Assembly (NCBI GenBank): GCA_021018995.1
Contig: CM037597.1
Coordinates: forward strand, 1,873,299 to 1,937,298
Source: Chloranthus sessilifolius
Lineage: Eukaryota > Streptophyta > Magnoliopsida > Chloranthales > Chloranthaceae
Length of the DNA: 64,000 nucleotides
Reading direction: 5' to 3'
Shown: piece by piece, positions 22,025 through 32,664 of the stretch
Layout of the letters: each line of letters starts with the position of its first letter
Position numbering within the stretch: the stretch's first letter is position 1
The notes under the pieces: generated by a model
Seen by the model: the letters and a program-made list of their open reading frames with translations, nothing else
Database searches by the model: none
Told to the model about the DNA's origin: nothing
Made by a program: the position numbers and the translations under genes

Positions 22025-22940
22025 ATGGCACAAAAGATGATGAAACTCTCCAAAACAAAGGTCACGAAACTCGAGTACTTTAATGGCACCAATTTCAAAC
22101 GATGGCAATCAAAAGTATATTTCCTATGCACAATTTTGAAAGTCGTATACGTTCTCACTATGGACTCACCACCATCGGAGCATAAAAATGAAACGCTTAA
22201 AGAAAGTAGAATCTGCTCGAAATGGGAAAGCGACAATTACACATACAAAAGCTATATTCTCAACGCTCTTACCGATTCTCTTTTTGATGTCTATCAAATT
22301 TATAAGATAGCAAAGGAGATATGGGAGGCTCTTGAACGGAAGTACAAAGTAGAAGAGGCCAGCTGTGCGCACATACTTAGTAAGTAAATTATTTAATTTT
22401 TAGATGTATGATTCTAAACCTATTTTGGAGCAAGTGCACCAGATGTAGATTATCTTCAACAATCTTGTAGTGGAAAGAAGCACAATAGACAAAGATTTTT
22501 AAGTCTATGCAGTTATTGCAAAGTTATCGTTGGGATGAAAAGATTATCGTGAGAGTTTGAAGCATACGAAGGAAGATCGTACTATGGAGGAACTCTTGAC
22601 TCATTTTCGTATAGAAGAAGAGGCTCGTCTACGTGACAAGTAGGATGAGAAAACTGAACTCATCCCTAATGCTCACATTGTTGAAGATGCATCCACATCG
22701 AAAAAGAAGAACAAAGGGAAGAACTTCAAATTGAAGCTGAATGAGAAAGATTTCAAGAAAGGACAATACAAGGAAAAGACAAAGAAGAGTACTTATTTTT
22801 ATTGCAAGAAACCCAACCATTTCAAACGTGATTGTCGAGAATTTTTTAAGAGTAAAAATCAGGCAAACATTGTAGGTGAAGAAAATCTCATTGCGGTGAT
22901 CTTCGAAGTCAATATGGTAGATAGTATAAATGAATGGTGA
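22025..22940 (+). pseudogene. copia gag with zinc knuckle, broken
   Basis: The ATG at 22025 opens a 120-residue frame containing FNGTNFKRWQSKV and a helical region typical of copia Gag (SYILNALTDSLFDVY, EIWEALERKY). It stops at 22385. After frame changes a CCHC knuckle YCKKPNHFKRDC is seen near 22800-22840. Confidence 0.85.
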
Positions 22941-25800
22941 CTCGATTCTGGGGCTACTAGATGTGTGACTTCTGATAGGAATAATTCTGTATCCTATGAG
23001 GAGGCTCATGATGGACATGAATTATTCATAGGAAATTCCACTACGGCCAAGGTAAAGTTGTTCTACACTTTACTTCAGAAAAATTTGTTATCCTAAATGA
23101 TGTACTTCATGTTCCTAAAATCCGAAAAAATATTGTATCGGCTTGTATTCTGAACAAACATGGATTCAAAATTATAATAGAATCCGATTCTATTGTATTT
23201 TCGAAGAAAGAGATGTTTGTAGGCAAAGAGTATGCCTCTTGTAGAATGTTTAAGTTAAATATTAATAAGAAATCTACTTATTCGGTTTATATGTGTGACT
23301 CAATTTATTTATGGCATAATAGATTAGGGCATTTAAATTTATGTTCTATGGATAATATGATTAAATTAGAACTTCTTCCTAAAATATATATAGATTATGA
23401 TAAAAATAGATGTAGTATATTATGTCTAATCTAAAATTACTAAGAAGTCATTTAAAAGTGTTGAAAGACAATCTAAATTATTAGATTTAATTTATACTGA
23501 TTTGTGTAGTTTAAATAAAATTACTACTATAGGAGGGAAAAGATATTTCATCACTTTCATTAATGATTATTCTCGATTTACATATGTTTTCCTTCTTCAA
23601 TTAAAAGATGAAGCATTTAGTAAATTTATCTCTTATAAAGCCTTATTGAAAAATCAATTACATTTTAAAATTAAGGCATTACGATCGGATAAGGGAGGCG
23701 AATACATGTCACATGAATTTTTAGATTTTTGTGACAAGTATGGAATTATTCATGAAGTCATCGCTCCATATTCTCCTCAATCAAATGGAATTGTCGAAAG
23801 GAAAAATCGGACTCTAGTAGAAATGGTAAATTCTATATTAACAAACTCTGGTTTGAATTCAAATTTATGGGGAGAAGCATTGCTTACTGCATGTTATATT
23901 TTAAATCAGATACCTTTTAAAAAGTCTTCTAAAACTCCATATGAAATTTGGAAGAACAAACCTTCCAAATTATACTATTTAAAAGTATAGGGTTGTAGAG
24001 CATTAGTTAGGGTACCCGATTATAAACATACAAAATTAGGTCCTAAAGCCATTGAATATATTTTTGTGAGATATTTTATTATAGTCTTATATACAATTTT
24101 TAGTATGTGAGCATAGTAACATTTTTAAAAAGGATTCAATTTTTGAATCAAAAGATACAGTATTTTATGAGAATAATTTCTCTACCAGTCCTAAACCTCT
24201 AGCATCCTCTAATTTAGATGAATCTTCTAATTCTTCTCATCTCTCTAGTAGTGAAGATGAAAAAATGAAACTTAGAAGAAGTAAGAGACTTAGGAAAGCT
24301 ACTAATTTTGGTTTAGATTTCTATGTATATCTTGTAGAATGAGCCAGAAATGAAAAAACTAAGAAAATAAAATTTATTTTTAATATCGATGAAGATCCCC
24401 AAACATTTGATGAAGCTAATAAGTCTATTAATTCTGCATTTTGGAAAGAAGCCATAAATGATGAAATGGATTCTATTATATCCAATAATACTTGGGAATT
24501 AGTAGATTTACCACAGGGATCTAAACCTATAGGTTGTAAGTGGATATTCAAAAGAAAACTTAATCCTAATGGCATTATTAATAAGTTTAAGGCTAAACTT
24601 ATTATCAAAAGTTTTAGACAAAAGTATGGTATTGATTATTTTGATACCTATGCTCCAGTGGCTAGGATTTCTTCTATCAGGATATTATTTGCTCTTGCTT
24701 CTATATATAAACTTCAAGTTCATCAAATAAATGTTAAGACAACCTTTTTAAATGATAAACTTGAAGAGGAAGTATATGTGAATCAACTAGAGGATTTTAT
24801 CATGCAGGGACATGAAAATAAAGTTTGTAAACTTATTAGGTCTCTATATGGTTTAAAACAGACTCCTAAACAGTGACATGAAAAATTTGATAATATTATT
24901 TTATCATATGGATTCAAAATTAATGAATCAGATAAATGTATTTATAGTAAAATGTTAAACGATAAAGGTGTAATAATTTGTCTATATGTAGATGACTTTT
25001 TACTTTTTGGTACAGACTTAGAAAGTATTCAAAATATAAAAAGTTTTTTAGCTTCAAAATTTGATATGAAAGATATGGGTGAAATCGATGTAATTCTTGG
25101 AATAAAATTATTTAAGCAAGATAATAATATTATTTTATCTCAGTCACACTATATAGAAAAAGTGCTAAAGAAATTTAAACATAATAAAAAATCAACACCA
25201 ACACCTTTTGATCCAAGTATAAAATTAAAACCCAACGAGAGTAAAAGTGTATCTCAATTAAACTATTCTAGAGTAATTGGTAGTTTGATGTATGGTACTC
25301 ATTGCACTAGACCCGATATTATTTATGCAGTAGAAAAATTAAGTAGATATACTAATAATCCTAGTCATGAACATTGGAAAGCAATTAGTAGAGTATTAAT
25401 TTATCTTAATAAAACTAAGGATTATGCATTATATTATGTTAGTCATCCTACTGTACTTGAAGGAAATACAGACGTTAGTTAGAACAATGATACAGATGAA
25501 TCAAGGTCTACTAGTAGATGAGTATTTACTCTTTGAGGGGCCACAATTTCTTGGGGATCAAAGAAACAAACATGCATAACATATGTAACTATGGAATCAG
25601 AATTTATTGTTCTTGCGACAATGAGCAAGGAAGCAGAGTGGTTAAGAAATTTACTATTAGAAATTCCGATTTAGCCTAAGCCTATGCCACCAATCTCTTT
25701 ACTCTGTGATAGTGGAGCTGCATTATCTAAAGCCTATAACAAAATTTATAATGGAAAGTCTAGATATATAAGTTTAAGACACTGTTATGTTAGTTAATGA
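22925..25800 (+). pseudogene. copia pol (protease, integrase, RT, RNase H), broken
   Basis: Protease: LDSGATRCV right after a stop near 22939. Pre-integrase: LWHNRLGHLNL at about 23310. Integrase core: LRSDKGGEYMSHEFLDFC and SPQSNGIVERKNRTL in the 23502-23990 frame. Reverse transcriptase: WELVDLPQGSKPIGCKWIFK at about 24493, then LYVDDFLLFGTD at about 24980 with the YVDD box intact. RNase H lies near 25480-25800. Stops interrupt at 23434, 23990, 24342, 24876 and 25482, and several times within RNase H. Confidence 0.88.
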
Positions 25801-26557
25801 CTTCGTGAATAAGTAATTACTATTAATTCAATACGGAACTTTGAAAATTTAACGGATTCATTTACAAAAGATCTTGCAAGAGATGTGGTTATTAAAACAT
25901 CAGAAGGGATGAGTTTAAGGCCTAATAGATTACATCACCTATGATGGTAACCCTACTATTTTTTGAAGTCCAGAAACTAAAGGTTCAATGAAAAAAATAA
26001 ATCATATGTCGTAATTACATATTATTAAAAAGTGTGAGTATACAACTCCAACCATCTCAAGTAATAATGTGATACTTGTAAGTAAGGAAGAGGTTGAGAT
26101 AATTCTCTTAATCAATCTATAACATAAAATATTGAAATGTCTAAATTACAAGGGCATTTCTAATATAACTAACCTATATGAGTTATGAAGTGTGGCTGCT
26201 TCAAAGATAGATAAAGGCTTTTCTTGAATACAACTTATGAATACCGGAATATAAGCACAAGACCATAAAACGTGTTGGCTGTTAAAATGAAATAAAACTT
26301 AGATTACTTATGTGTGTGATATATCTGGTTGATTATACAAGAAAATTAGTTCAAGAATTTAGATCACTAAAGTTCTTTATCAATTTTGATGTATTATCAT
26401 TAAGTGAAGGTTCAATTCCTTAGGATACCTTCATTTATACATATTGTAGTCAAGAAGTGCTCAAAATGTTTGGTACATATATATACTGTCTTTGGTTGTC
26501 AGATTTAACAAAATAAGGGAGGACTGTTGATATTTATTTTATAAATAGGAAAAAAAT

Positions 26558-27611
26558 GTTGGATATTTAACAAAATAAATATTTATTATTATTAATTTAA
26601 TAATATTAATTTATTAGTTTATTTATTAGTTGCTTATCTTTAAATGGTTCCTTAAATTTATTGGTTCCACGAATAAAAGATGTTGTCAATACTTGAACCT
26701 TCAACCTTCAAGTCAAAATGACTTGAATTTTGAATTAATATTGGAGGGAAATTTTTCCCATCATAAGTTTAAAAATGTTGCAAATATTTTGTCCCACCTC
26801 ACTATTTTATAAGAAATATTCATGACTTATATATAGAAACTTACCTTCCATATTGTTTGGCTTGATGAGAGGAACATAGCTCATAGTGGCAGTTCGCCGT
26901 CACGCACGCACGCGCGTATGCGATATGCAAATGGCGCAATTGACACTTTTAAGGCGCACTTTGCACTTCGCACGACCACATCGTCGTGAGGAACCTTTCC
27001 TATTTGATCTGAGATGGTCTGATCGGTTGACTTGTTGATCGGGCATGGATTGTCTTCACACATGTGCACCGCATGTGTGCACTAGGCAGTTTTCGACCAT
27101 TCATGGAAACGGTCGGATTCTGGATTAGAACAAACAGTTAGGATTTCGGATTCAGACAAGTCAATTAATGACTGTTGAACACCAAAAGTTGTAACTGTTC
27201 AAGTGTGACCGTTGGATCCTTGCAACCGTTGATCGGATCGATCAGGGCCCTCGATTGCAAGCAACCGACAGACACAACCGCCCTGAAAAGGTGCTCCGAA
27301 AGTTATAAATAGAGGTCAGAGGAGGGATTCTAATTCACTTGCAATTTCAGAATCCTACATCTGAGCCCTCAGAATTCGTGTCCTAATTAGAGCATTCTGT
27401 ATCTTCGTTTCGTTGGGTCGAACACTACAGTGCAACGTAATGTGTGACAGATCGGTGCTTCACGGAGGCTTCACTGTATTCTGGAGGCGAATTTGTTGTT
27501 ATCCCGTTGCATATAGGGGGCAAATATTGTCTTAAAGACAGCGATATAATCGTGCCTTGAAGCCATTTTTTCCGATCTATTTTTCGTCAATATTTGTGCA
27601 ATCCACCAATA
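26558..27611 (+). repeat. 3' LTR of the copia element
   Basis: Full-length version (1054 bp), retaining the U3/R promoter region. Its last 866 bp were duplicated together with downstream sequence (see 26746-29340). Confidence 0.85.
27304..27311 (+). promoter_or_regulatory. TATA box of the copia 3' LTR
   Basis: TATAAATA in a GC-richer context. The duplicated LTR fragment has its own copy at 28595-28602; the 5' LTR has none. Confidence 0.65.
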
Positions 27612-27621
27612 AATATTAATA

Positions 27622-27627
27622 ATCACA

Positions 27628-27664
<37 letters not shown>
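27622..27664. repeat. (TA)n(GA)n microsatellite
   Basis: About 7 TA and 12 GA units. The duplicate at 28919-28966 is longer in both parts. Confidence 0.9.
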
Positions 27665-27670
<6 letters not shown>

Positions 27671-28003
27671 GGTGTCCGTCCTCTAAGGTTTCAGGTAAAA
27701 GTTCATGTGACATCCAAAACATTGTTTCAATGCCACATGGACTTCGGGTGCATTGCTTAAATCATTTTTTTTTAAGTATAATTTTGAAAACTCATCTCCA
27801 TCATGTGTTTTTTGAGCTGTGAAAAGTAGACTATTGAAACTAGTCAAACGTTGACTTATACTTTTAAAAAGCCTTTTTTGAATTTTTTTTATTTTAAATT
27901 GATCTAAACCATCCACCCGTACTCCGTGGCAATTAAAGAGTGTTTTTGGTGCCATGTGCACCTCTATGTGGACCTTGGAGGACGGTGACCGTCCTTCCAT
28001 GAA
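27665..28003. mobile_element. MITE family M2, copy a
   Basis: Starts GGAAAAGGTGTCCGTCC and ends near GGAGGACGGTGACCGTCC. It shares GCATTGCTTAAATCATTTTT and the GATCTAAACCATCCACC block with the copies at 44071 and 46229. Flanked by TA repeats on both sides. Confidence 0.7.
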
Positions 28004-28917
28004 ATATATATATGTTGTGACCAAACACAGGCTTTAAAAATGGTGGGAAATTTTTCCCACCATAAGTTTAAAAATTTTGCAAATATTTTGTCCCACCTCA
28101 CTATTTTATAAGAAATATTCATGACTTATATATAGAAACTTACCTTCCATATTGTTTGGCTTGATGAGAGGAACATAGCTCATAGTGGCAGTTCGCCGTC
28201 ACGCACGCACGCGCGTATGCGATATGCAAATGGCGCAATTGACACTTTTAAGGCGCACTTTGCACTTCGCACGACCGCATCGTCGTGAGGAACCTTTCCT
28301 ATTTGATCTGAGATGGTCCGATCGGTTGACTTGTTGATCGGGCATGGATTGTCTTCACACATGTGCACTGCATGTGTGCACTAGGCAGTTTTCGACCGTT
28401 CATGGAAACGGTCGGATTCTGGATTAGAACAAACAGTTAGGATTTCAGATTCAGACAAATCAGTTAATGACTGTTGAACACCAAAAGTTGTAACTGTTCG
28501 AGTGTGACCGTTGGATCCTTGCAACCGTTGATCGGATCGATCAGGGCCCTCGATTGCAAACAGCCGAACACGCACGAAAAGGTACTCCGAAAGTTATAAA
28601 TAGAGGTCAGAGGAGGGATTCTAATTCACTTGCAATTTCAGAATCCTACATCTGAGCCCTCAGAATTCGTGTCCTAATTAGAGCATTCTGTATCTTCGTT
28701 TCGTTTGGTCGAACACTACAGTGCAACGTAATGTGTGACAGATCGGTGCTTCACCGAGGTTTCACTGTATTCTGGAGGCGAATTTGTTGTTATCCCGTTG
28801 CATATAGGGGGCAAATATTGTCTTAAAGACAGCGATATAATCGTGCCTTGAAGCCATTTTTTCCGATCTATTTTTCGTCAATATTTGTGCAATCCACCAA
28901 CAAATATTAATAATCAC

Positions 28918-28966
<49 letters not shown>

Positions 28967-28971
<5 letters not shown>

Positions 28972-29308
28972 GGTGTCCGTCCTCTAAGGTTTCAGGTAAA
29001 AGTTCATGTGACATCCAAAACATTGTTTCAATGCCACATGGACTTCGGGTGCATTGCTTAAATCATTTTTTTTTAAGTATAATTTTCAAAGCTCATCTCC
29101 ATCATGTGTTTTTTGAGCTGTGAAAAGTAGACTATTGAAACTAGTCAAACGTTGACTTATACTTTTAAAAAGCCTTTTTTGAAATTTTTTTATTTTAAAT
29201 TGATCTAAACCATCCACCCGTACTCCGTGGCAATTAAAGAGTATTTTTGGTGCCATGTGCACCTCTATGTGGACCTTGGAGGACGGTGACCGTCCTTCCA
29301 TGAAATAT
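28967..29308. mobile_element. MITE family M2, copy b (duplicate of copy a)
   Basis: Identical layout to 27665-28003; it arose by the 1.3-kb tandem duplication and not by an independent insertion. Confidence 0.75.
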
Positions 29309-29431
29309 ATATATGTTGTGACCAAACACAGGCTTTAAATGGAAAAAAATGTTACAAGTTTAAAACGTTTTTTGCATTTGCACAAGTTGGTGGGTGAGAT
29401 TACTTTTGAGACTATATAAATATGTAAAATG

Positions 29432-29769
29432 TGGGAGCAATTACTTGCACAAGAGAAATTGACATAGTTTAAAAGAAAGAGTTGGTATTTTGGGGACTTA
29501 GGCTATGTGAAAATACCATCTACGCTGTTTGATTTGAGAGCTGAGGTAAAAATCTTAAGTGCAAAATATTGAAATGAAATACTATCTTTATCATGTGAAT
29601 AAAAAGTTGGTTGTGTTGAATCATATGATAGAGTTCGCATTTTGTTCCAATATTTTGCACTTTAGATCATGGCCTTAAAATCAGACGGCTTAGATGGCGT
29701 TTTTATATGGCAAGTCTTACTTTTAAACTATGTGCAAGGGCCAACTTCTTGTGTGCATTAGATGGCTCC
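29432..29769. mobile_element. MITE family M4, copy 2
   Basis: Ends GGGAGCAATTACTTGCACAA and CTTGTGTGCATTAGATGGCTCC are imperfect inverses. The inner hairpin arms around ATATTGAAATGAAATACTAT also pair. Uninterrupted relative of 18591-19181. Confidence 0.65.
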
Positions 29770-29824
29770 GAAGTGAGATATCAAATGTATTTGGCAAATG
29801 GACACCTATGTTCTGCAGCCTATC

Positions 29825-30196
29825 TAATTATTGAGGGCACCTATATTTTGAACTTGTTGACTATGTTAAATCGGATGATGGAGATCGACTTTCATTCCAA
29901 TCTTCTACAAGATTGATCTTAACACCATGGGTGTACCATCAAACTGTTTGTTTTGCATTCCATGAGGCACAAATCTCAAACAGTGGTCTTAAAATCATGT
30001 TTGGTTGCAACGTGTCTCAAATGACATTTCAGTCACCTTTTTTGGGATATGTGCCACGTGGAATACAAAACTGGCGGTCTGATTGTATGCCCATGGTATC
30101 AAGATCAATTGTGTGGAAGATTGGGATGCAAATCAATCTCCATCATCCGATTCAACACAGTCAACATATTTATAGTGTAGTTGCCCTCAATAATTA
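29825..30196. mobile_element. MITE family M1, copy b
   Basis: Termini TAATTATTGAGGGCA and TGCCCTCAATAATTA are perfect inverses. Inside them, GTTGACTATGTTAAATCGG pairs with CCGATTCAACACAGTCAAC. This is the best-defined M1 copy (372 bp). Confidence 0.75.
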
Positions 30197-31019
30197 CGTA
30201 GGCACATAACCCTAATAAAAAAGAGTACCTTTATTTCCACCCACCGAATCCTTAAGTTCACCCATGCTCCCACGTGTGAGAGTTAATTTTTGGATTTTCA
30301 CCCAAAAAAATGGTGAAAATTGTAACACCCTCTATTTTCTTTTGATACACCCACTTATTCCATCCAATTTTCAAGCGTTTTCCTTCTCCTGCCTGACGAT
30401 GCCCACACCGGCGAAGGCAATGCTAAGGAAGAAGAAACCTCTTAAAACCATAAGAAGAAGAAACAACTATAAAACTCCCTTGTAACCTTGAAAAAGAAGG
30501 AGAACAAGAAGAGGAATAATACCTCAAACTCATTTACTCCCCTTAATACTCTTCTTCTTTTTATCAAAATTCATTGAAAAATCACTTGAAAATCATGAAA
30601 AAAAAACAGCTGTGTGTTTGATAAACCACTAACAGTGAGTACTCGCTGTCACAATTTTAAAGTTGACAGTGCCTACCCACCTTTAGTTTTAAATTAGCAT
30701 GGGTATCTCCCTGACGATGGGCACCCACTATTAAGTTTTTTAAAACTAAGAATAAGTACCCATTGTCAATTCTAAACTATTGATAGTGGGTACCTCTGTC
30801 AAATGCTCAGACACTTTCTTTTTTCTTCTTTTTACTTTTCTTTTGTTTCTCCTTTTCCATATTTCCAAGGGACTTTTATGAGATTGAAGAGAGTTTAATT
30901 TTATAATTTCTAGAGGAGATTTTGGGAAGTTTAAAGAGTCTTTCATTATAGGAAAAAAAAGAAGTTGGTTTAAGGTCCCATAGATTTTTCAAAAGGAGTA
31001 TATTTGATTTTTGAGGGGG
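30197..31019. other. Non-coding stretch with GGGTAC/TGACAG words
   Basis: Between about 30635 and 30800 the sequence repeats variants of TGACAGTGGGTAC and its complement (AGTGAGTACTCGCTGTCAC, TTGACAGTGCCTACCCACC, AGTACCCATTGTCAATT, GATAGTGGGTACC). No gene is recognised. Confidence 0.5.
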
Positions 31020-31421
31020 GTTCAGACTGTTTCATGGCTTTTTTCTCTTAGGGCTTGAAAAGGGTTTTATGGCTTCTTCTTCTCAAGGTTTTAAAAAAGG
31101 TTTCATGACTTCTTCTTCATAGGGTTTCAACCCTTCTTCTTCGTAGGGTTTCAACCCTTCTTCTGTCTTAGCATCGCTGGCATAAGCATTGGCATCGACG
31201 ACGTAGGCATCGGGAGAGGAGGGGGGGGAAGTTTCAGAGTGTTTCATGGCTTATTCCTCTTAGGGGTTCAAAAGGGTTTCATGGCTTCTTCTTCTTCTCA
31301 AGGTTTTAAAAAAGGTTTCATGACTTCTTCGTGGGGTTTCAACCCTTCTTCCTTGGCATCGTTGACATAATAATTGGCATCGACGACGTAGGCATCGGCT
31401 TTCTCGATGTAAGCATCGTCC
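31020..31421. repeat. Tandem repeat, about 200-bp unit
   Basis: Two units (about 31020-31217 and 31218-31405) share TTCATGGCTT, CTCAAGGTTTTAAAAAAGG, GGGTTTCAACCCTTCTTC and TTGGCATCGACGACGTAGGC. Unit 1 has an additional internal copy of GGGTTTCAACCCTTCTTC. Confidence 0.8.
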
Positions 31422-32659
31422 TGTCACAACTCTATATTCTATCTCATCCAGAGGGCCTAGAATTCCAAGTTATGACCCGCACGCATCCTAGATAAGTTAA
31501 ACTGACATTCGCATAATCAGAGTCCTCGCACTAATACGGTTCTACAAAATCCATGAACTCAAGAATAAAATAATGAAATAAATGGGCAGCCATAAATAAT
31601 GAATAAATGCAATAAAAATTAATAAAATATCTAATAATCGATGAGAAAATAAAGATCAGACATAAATAAAAATACGAGCCTATAAATAAACACTAACTGT
31701 ACGAAGCAAATCTCAATACTGAAACTACTACTATCAATAGTTAACACTAGGATCGAGGTCAGCACCTAGGTCCTCCTGATAATCTGTCACGTCGCCCCCC
31801 AAGGCTCCTGATACTCTTTGTCTGTTGGGTCAACGAAGTCAGCGCCAATAGGATCAGAATAGTCAGCGTCCACTTCGTCAATATAATCACTTGCAACCGT
31901 TAGTTTTTCATATGATGAGTTTATTCAGTCGCGTAAACTCAGTGAATACACCACCAATTCACCCTACACTACTCAGGTACATTGTGGGTGCATCATGTGA
32001 GTGATAATAATAATACAACAATATAAAAGAATAAATGAATAAAATAATAATTTCCTATATATCGTAGAATTCGTATCATATCATAAATGCAAAATCATGA
32101 TCTAGACACACTCCAGTCCTAACGTACCTCACTATACCTCATAAACATAACATATCTTATTATTCTGCCACATGTGTTTGTACATCGCATGAGCATACCT
32201 AATATACTCGTAAATTCTAATATGATCTGTGTCAATGTCGTTGCTCGAGTCTACCATGTAAGGGTTACCATAGTAGCTTACCACCATAACATAATGCCCT
32301 CCATAATATACTCATACACTTTATTCAACCTAATGGGGAGGCATGGTCAATCGTAACTCATAATATATTAATACTGTCTTCCCAAAGACTCATTTTGGTT
32401 GTAAAATATTGTATCCCTTGCGGTAGTTATGTAATGAACGACACATACAAACTTAAGTTCTTAATCTTATGTTGACCTACACAACGGTGTTTTATTATCA
32501 TGCTTATAATCTATTTTATCTAACAGACTCATATCTTAATATAGTCCTACAACCTGATTCTGTAGTGAGCCATGGTGTGATAAGTTTCACCAATCACACT
32601 TCCCAAGGGACGAGTTTCGTATTAACCTGGATGTACTTTGTGTGAGAACCCATACTATC
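31422..32659. other. Non-coding, LTR-like left part
   Basis: Begins TGTCACAACTC and has the A/T-rich, codon-free look of a long gypsy LTR, similar in design to the solo LTR that interrupts it. No matching right end was found, so this stays a suggestion. Confidence 0.35.
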
Positions 32660-32664
32660 ATAGA

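Larger units (their letters stand above)
21390..27611 (+). mobile_element. Ty1/copia element with decayed coding region
   Basis: Two LTRs start TGTTGGATATTTAAC; the 5' LTR ends CAACA and the 3' LTR CAATA. A 5-bp duplication AATAT lies at 21385-21389 and 27612-27616, though in A/T-rich sequence. Internal order is gag, protease, integrase, reverse transcriptase, RNase H, which is the Ty1/copia order. The 3' LTR may start earlier: AAGGGAGGAC at 26515-26524, a good polypurine tract, is followed at 26525 by TGTTGATATTT. Stops disrupt each domain. Confidence 0.9.
26746..29340. repeat. Recent 1.3-kb tandem duplication
   Basis: Unit 1 (26746-28043) and unit 2 (28044-about 29340) match nearly base for base at an offset of about 1298. 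Each unit holds most of the copia 3' LTR, the flank AATATTAATAATCACAATA, a (TA)n(GA)n tract and an M2 MITE. Differences are a handful of substitutions, TA/GA length changes, and a short indel near 28560. The duplication post-dates both insertions. Confidence 0.92.
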
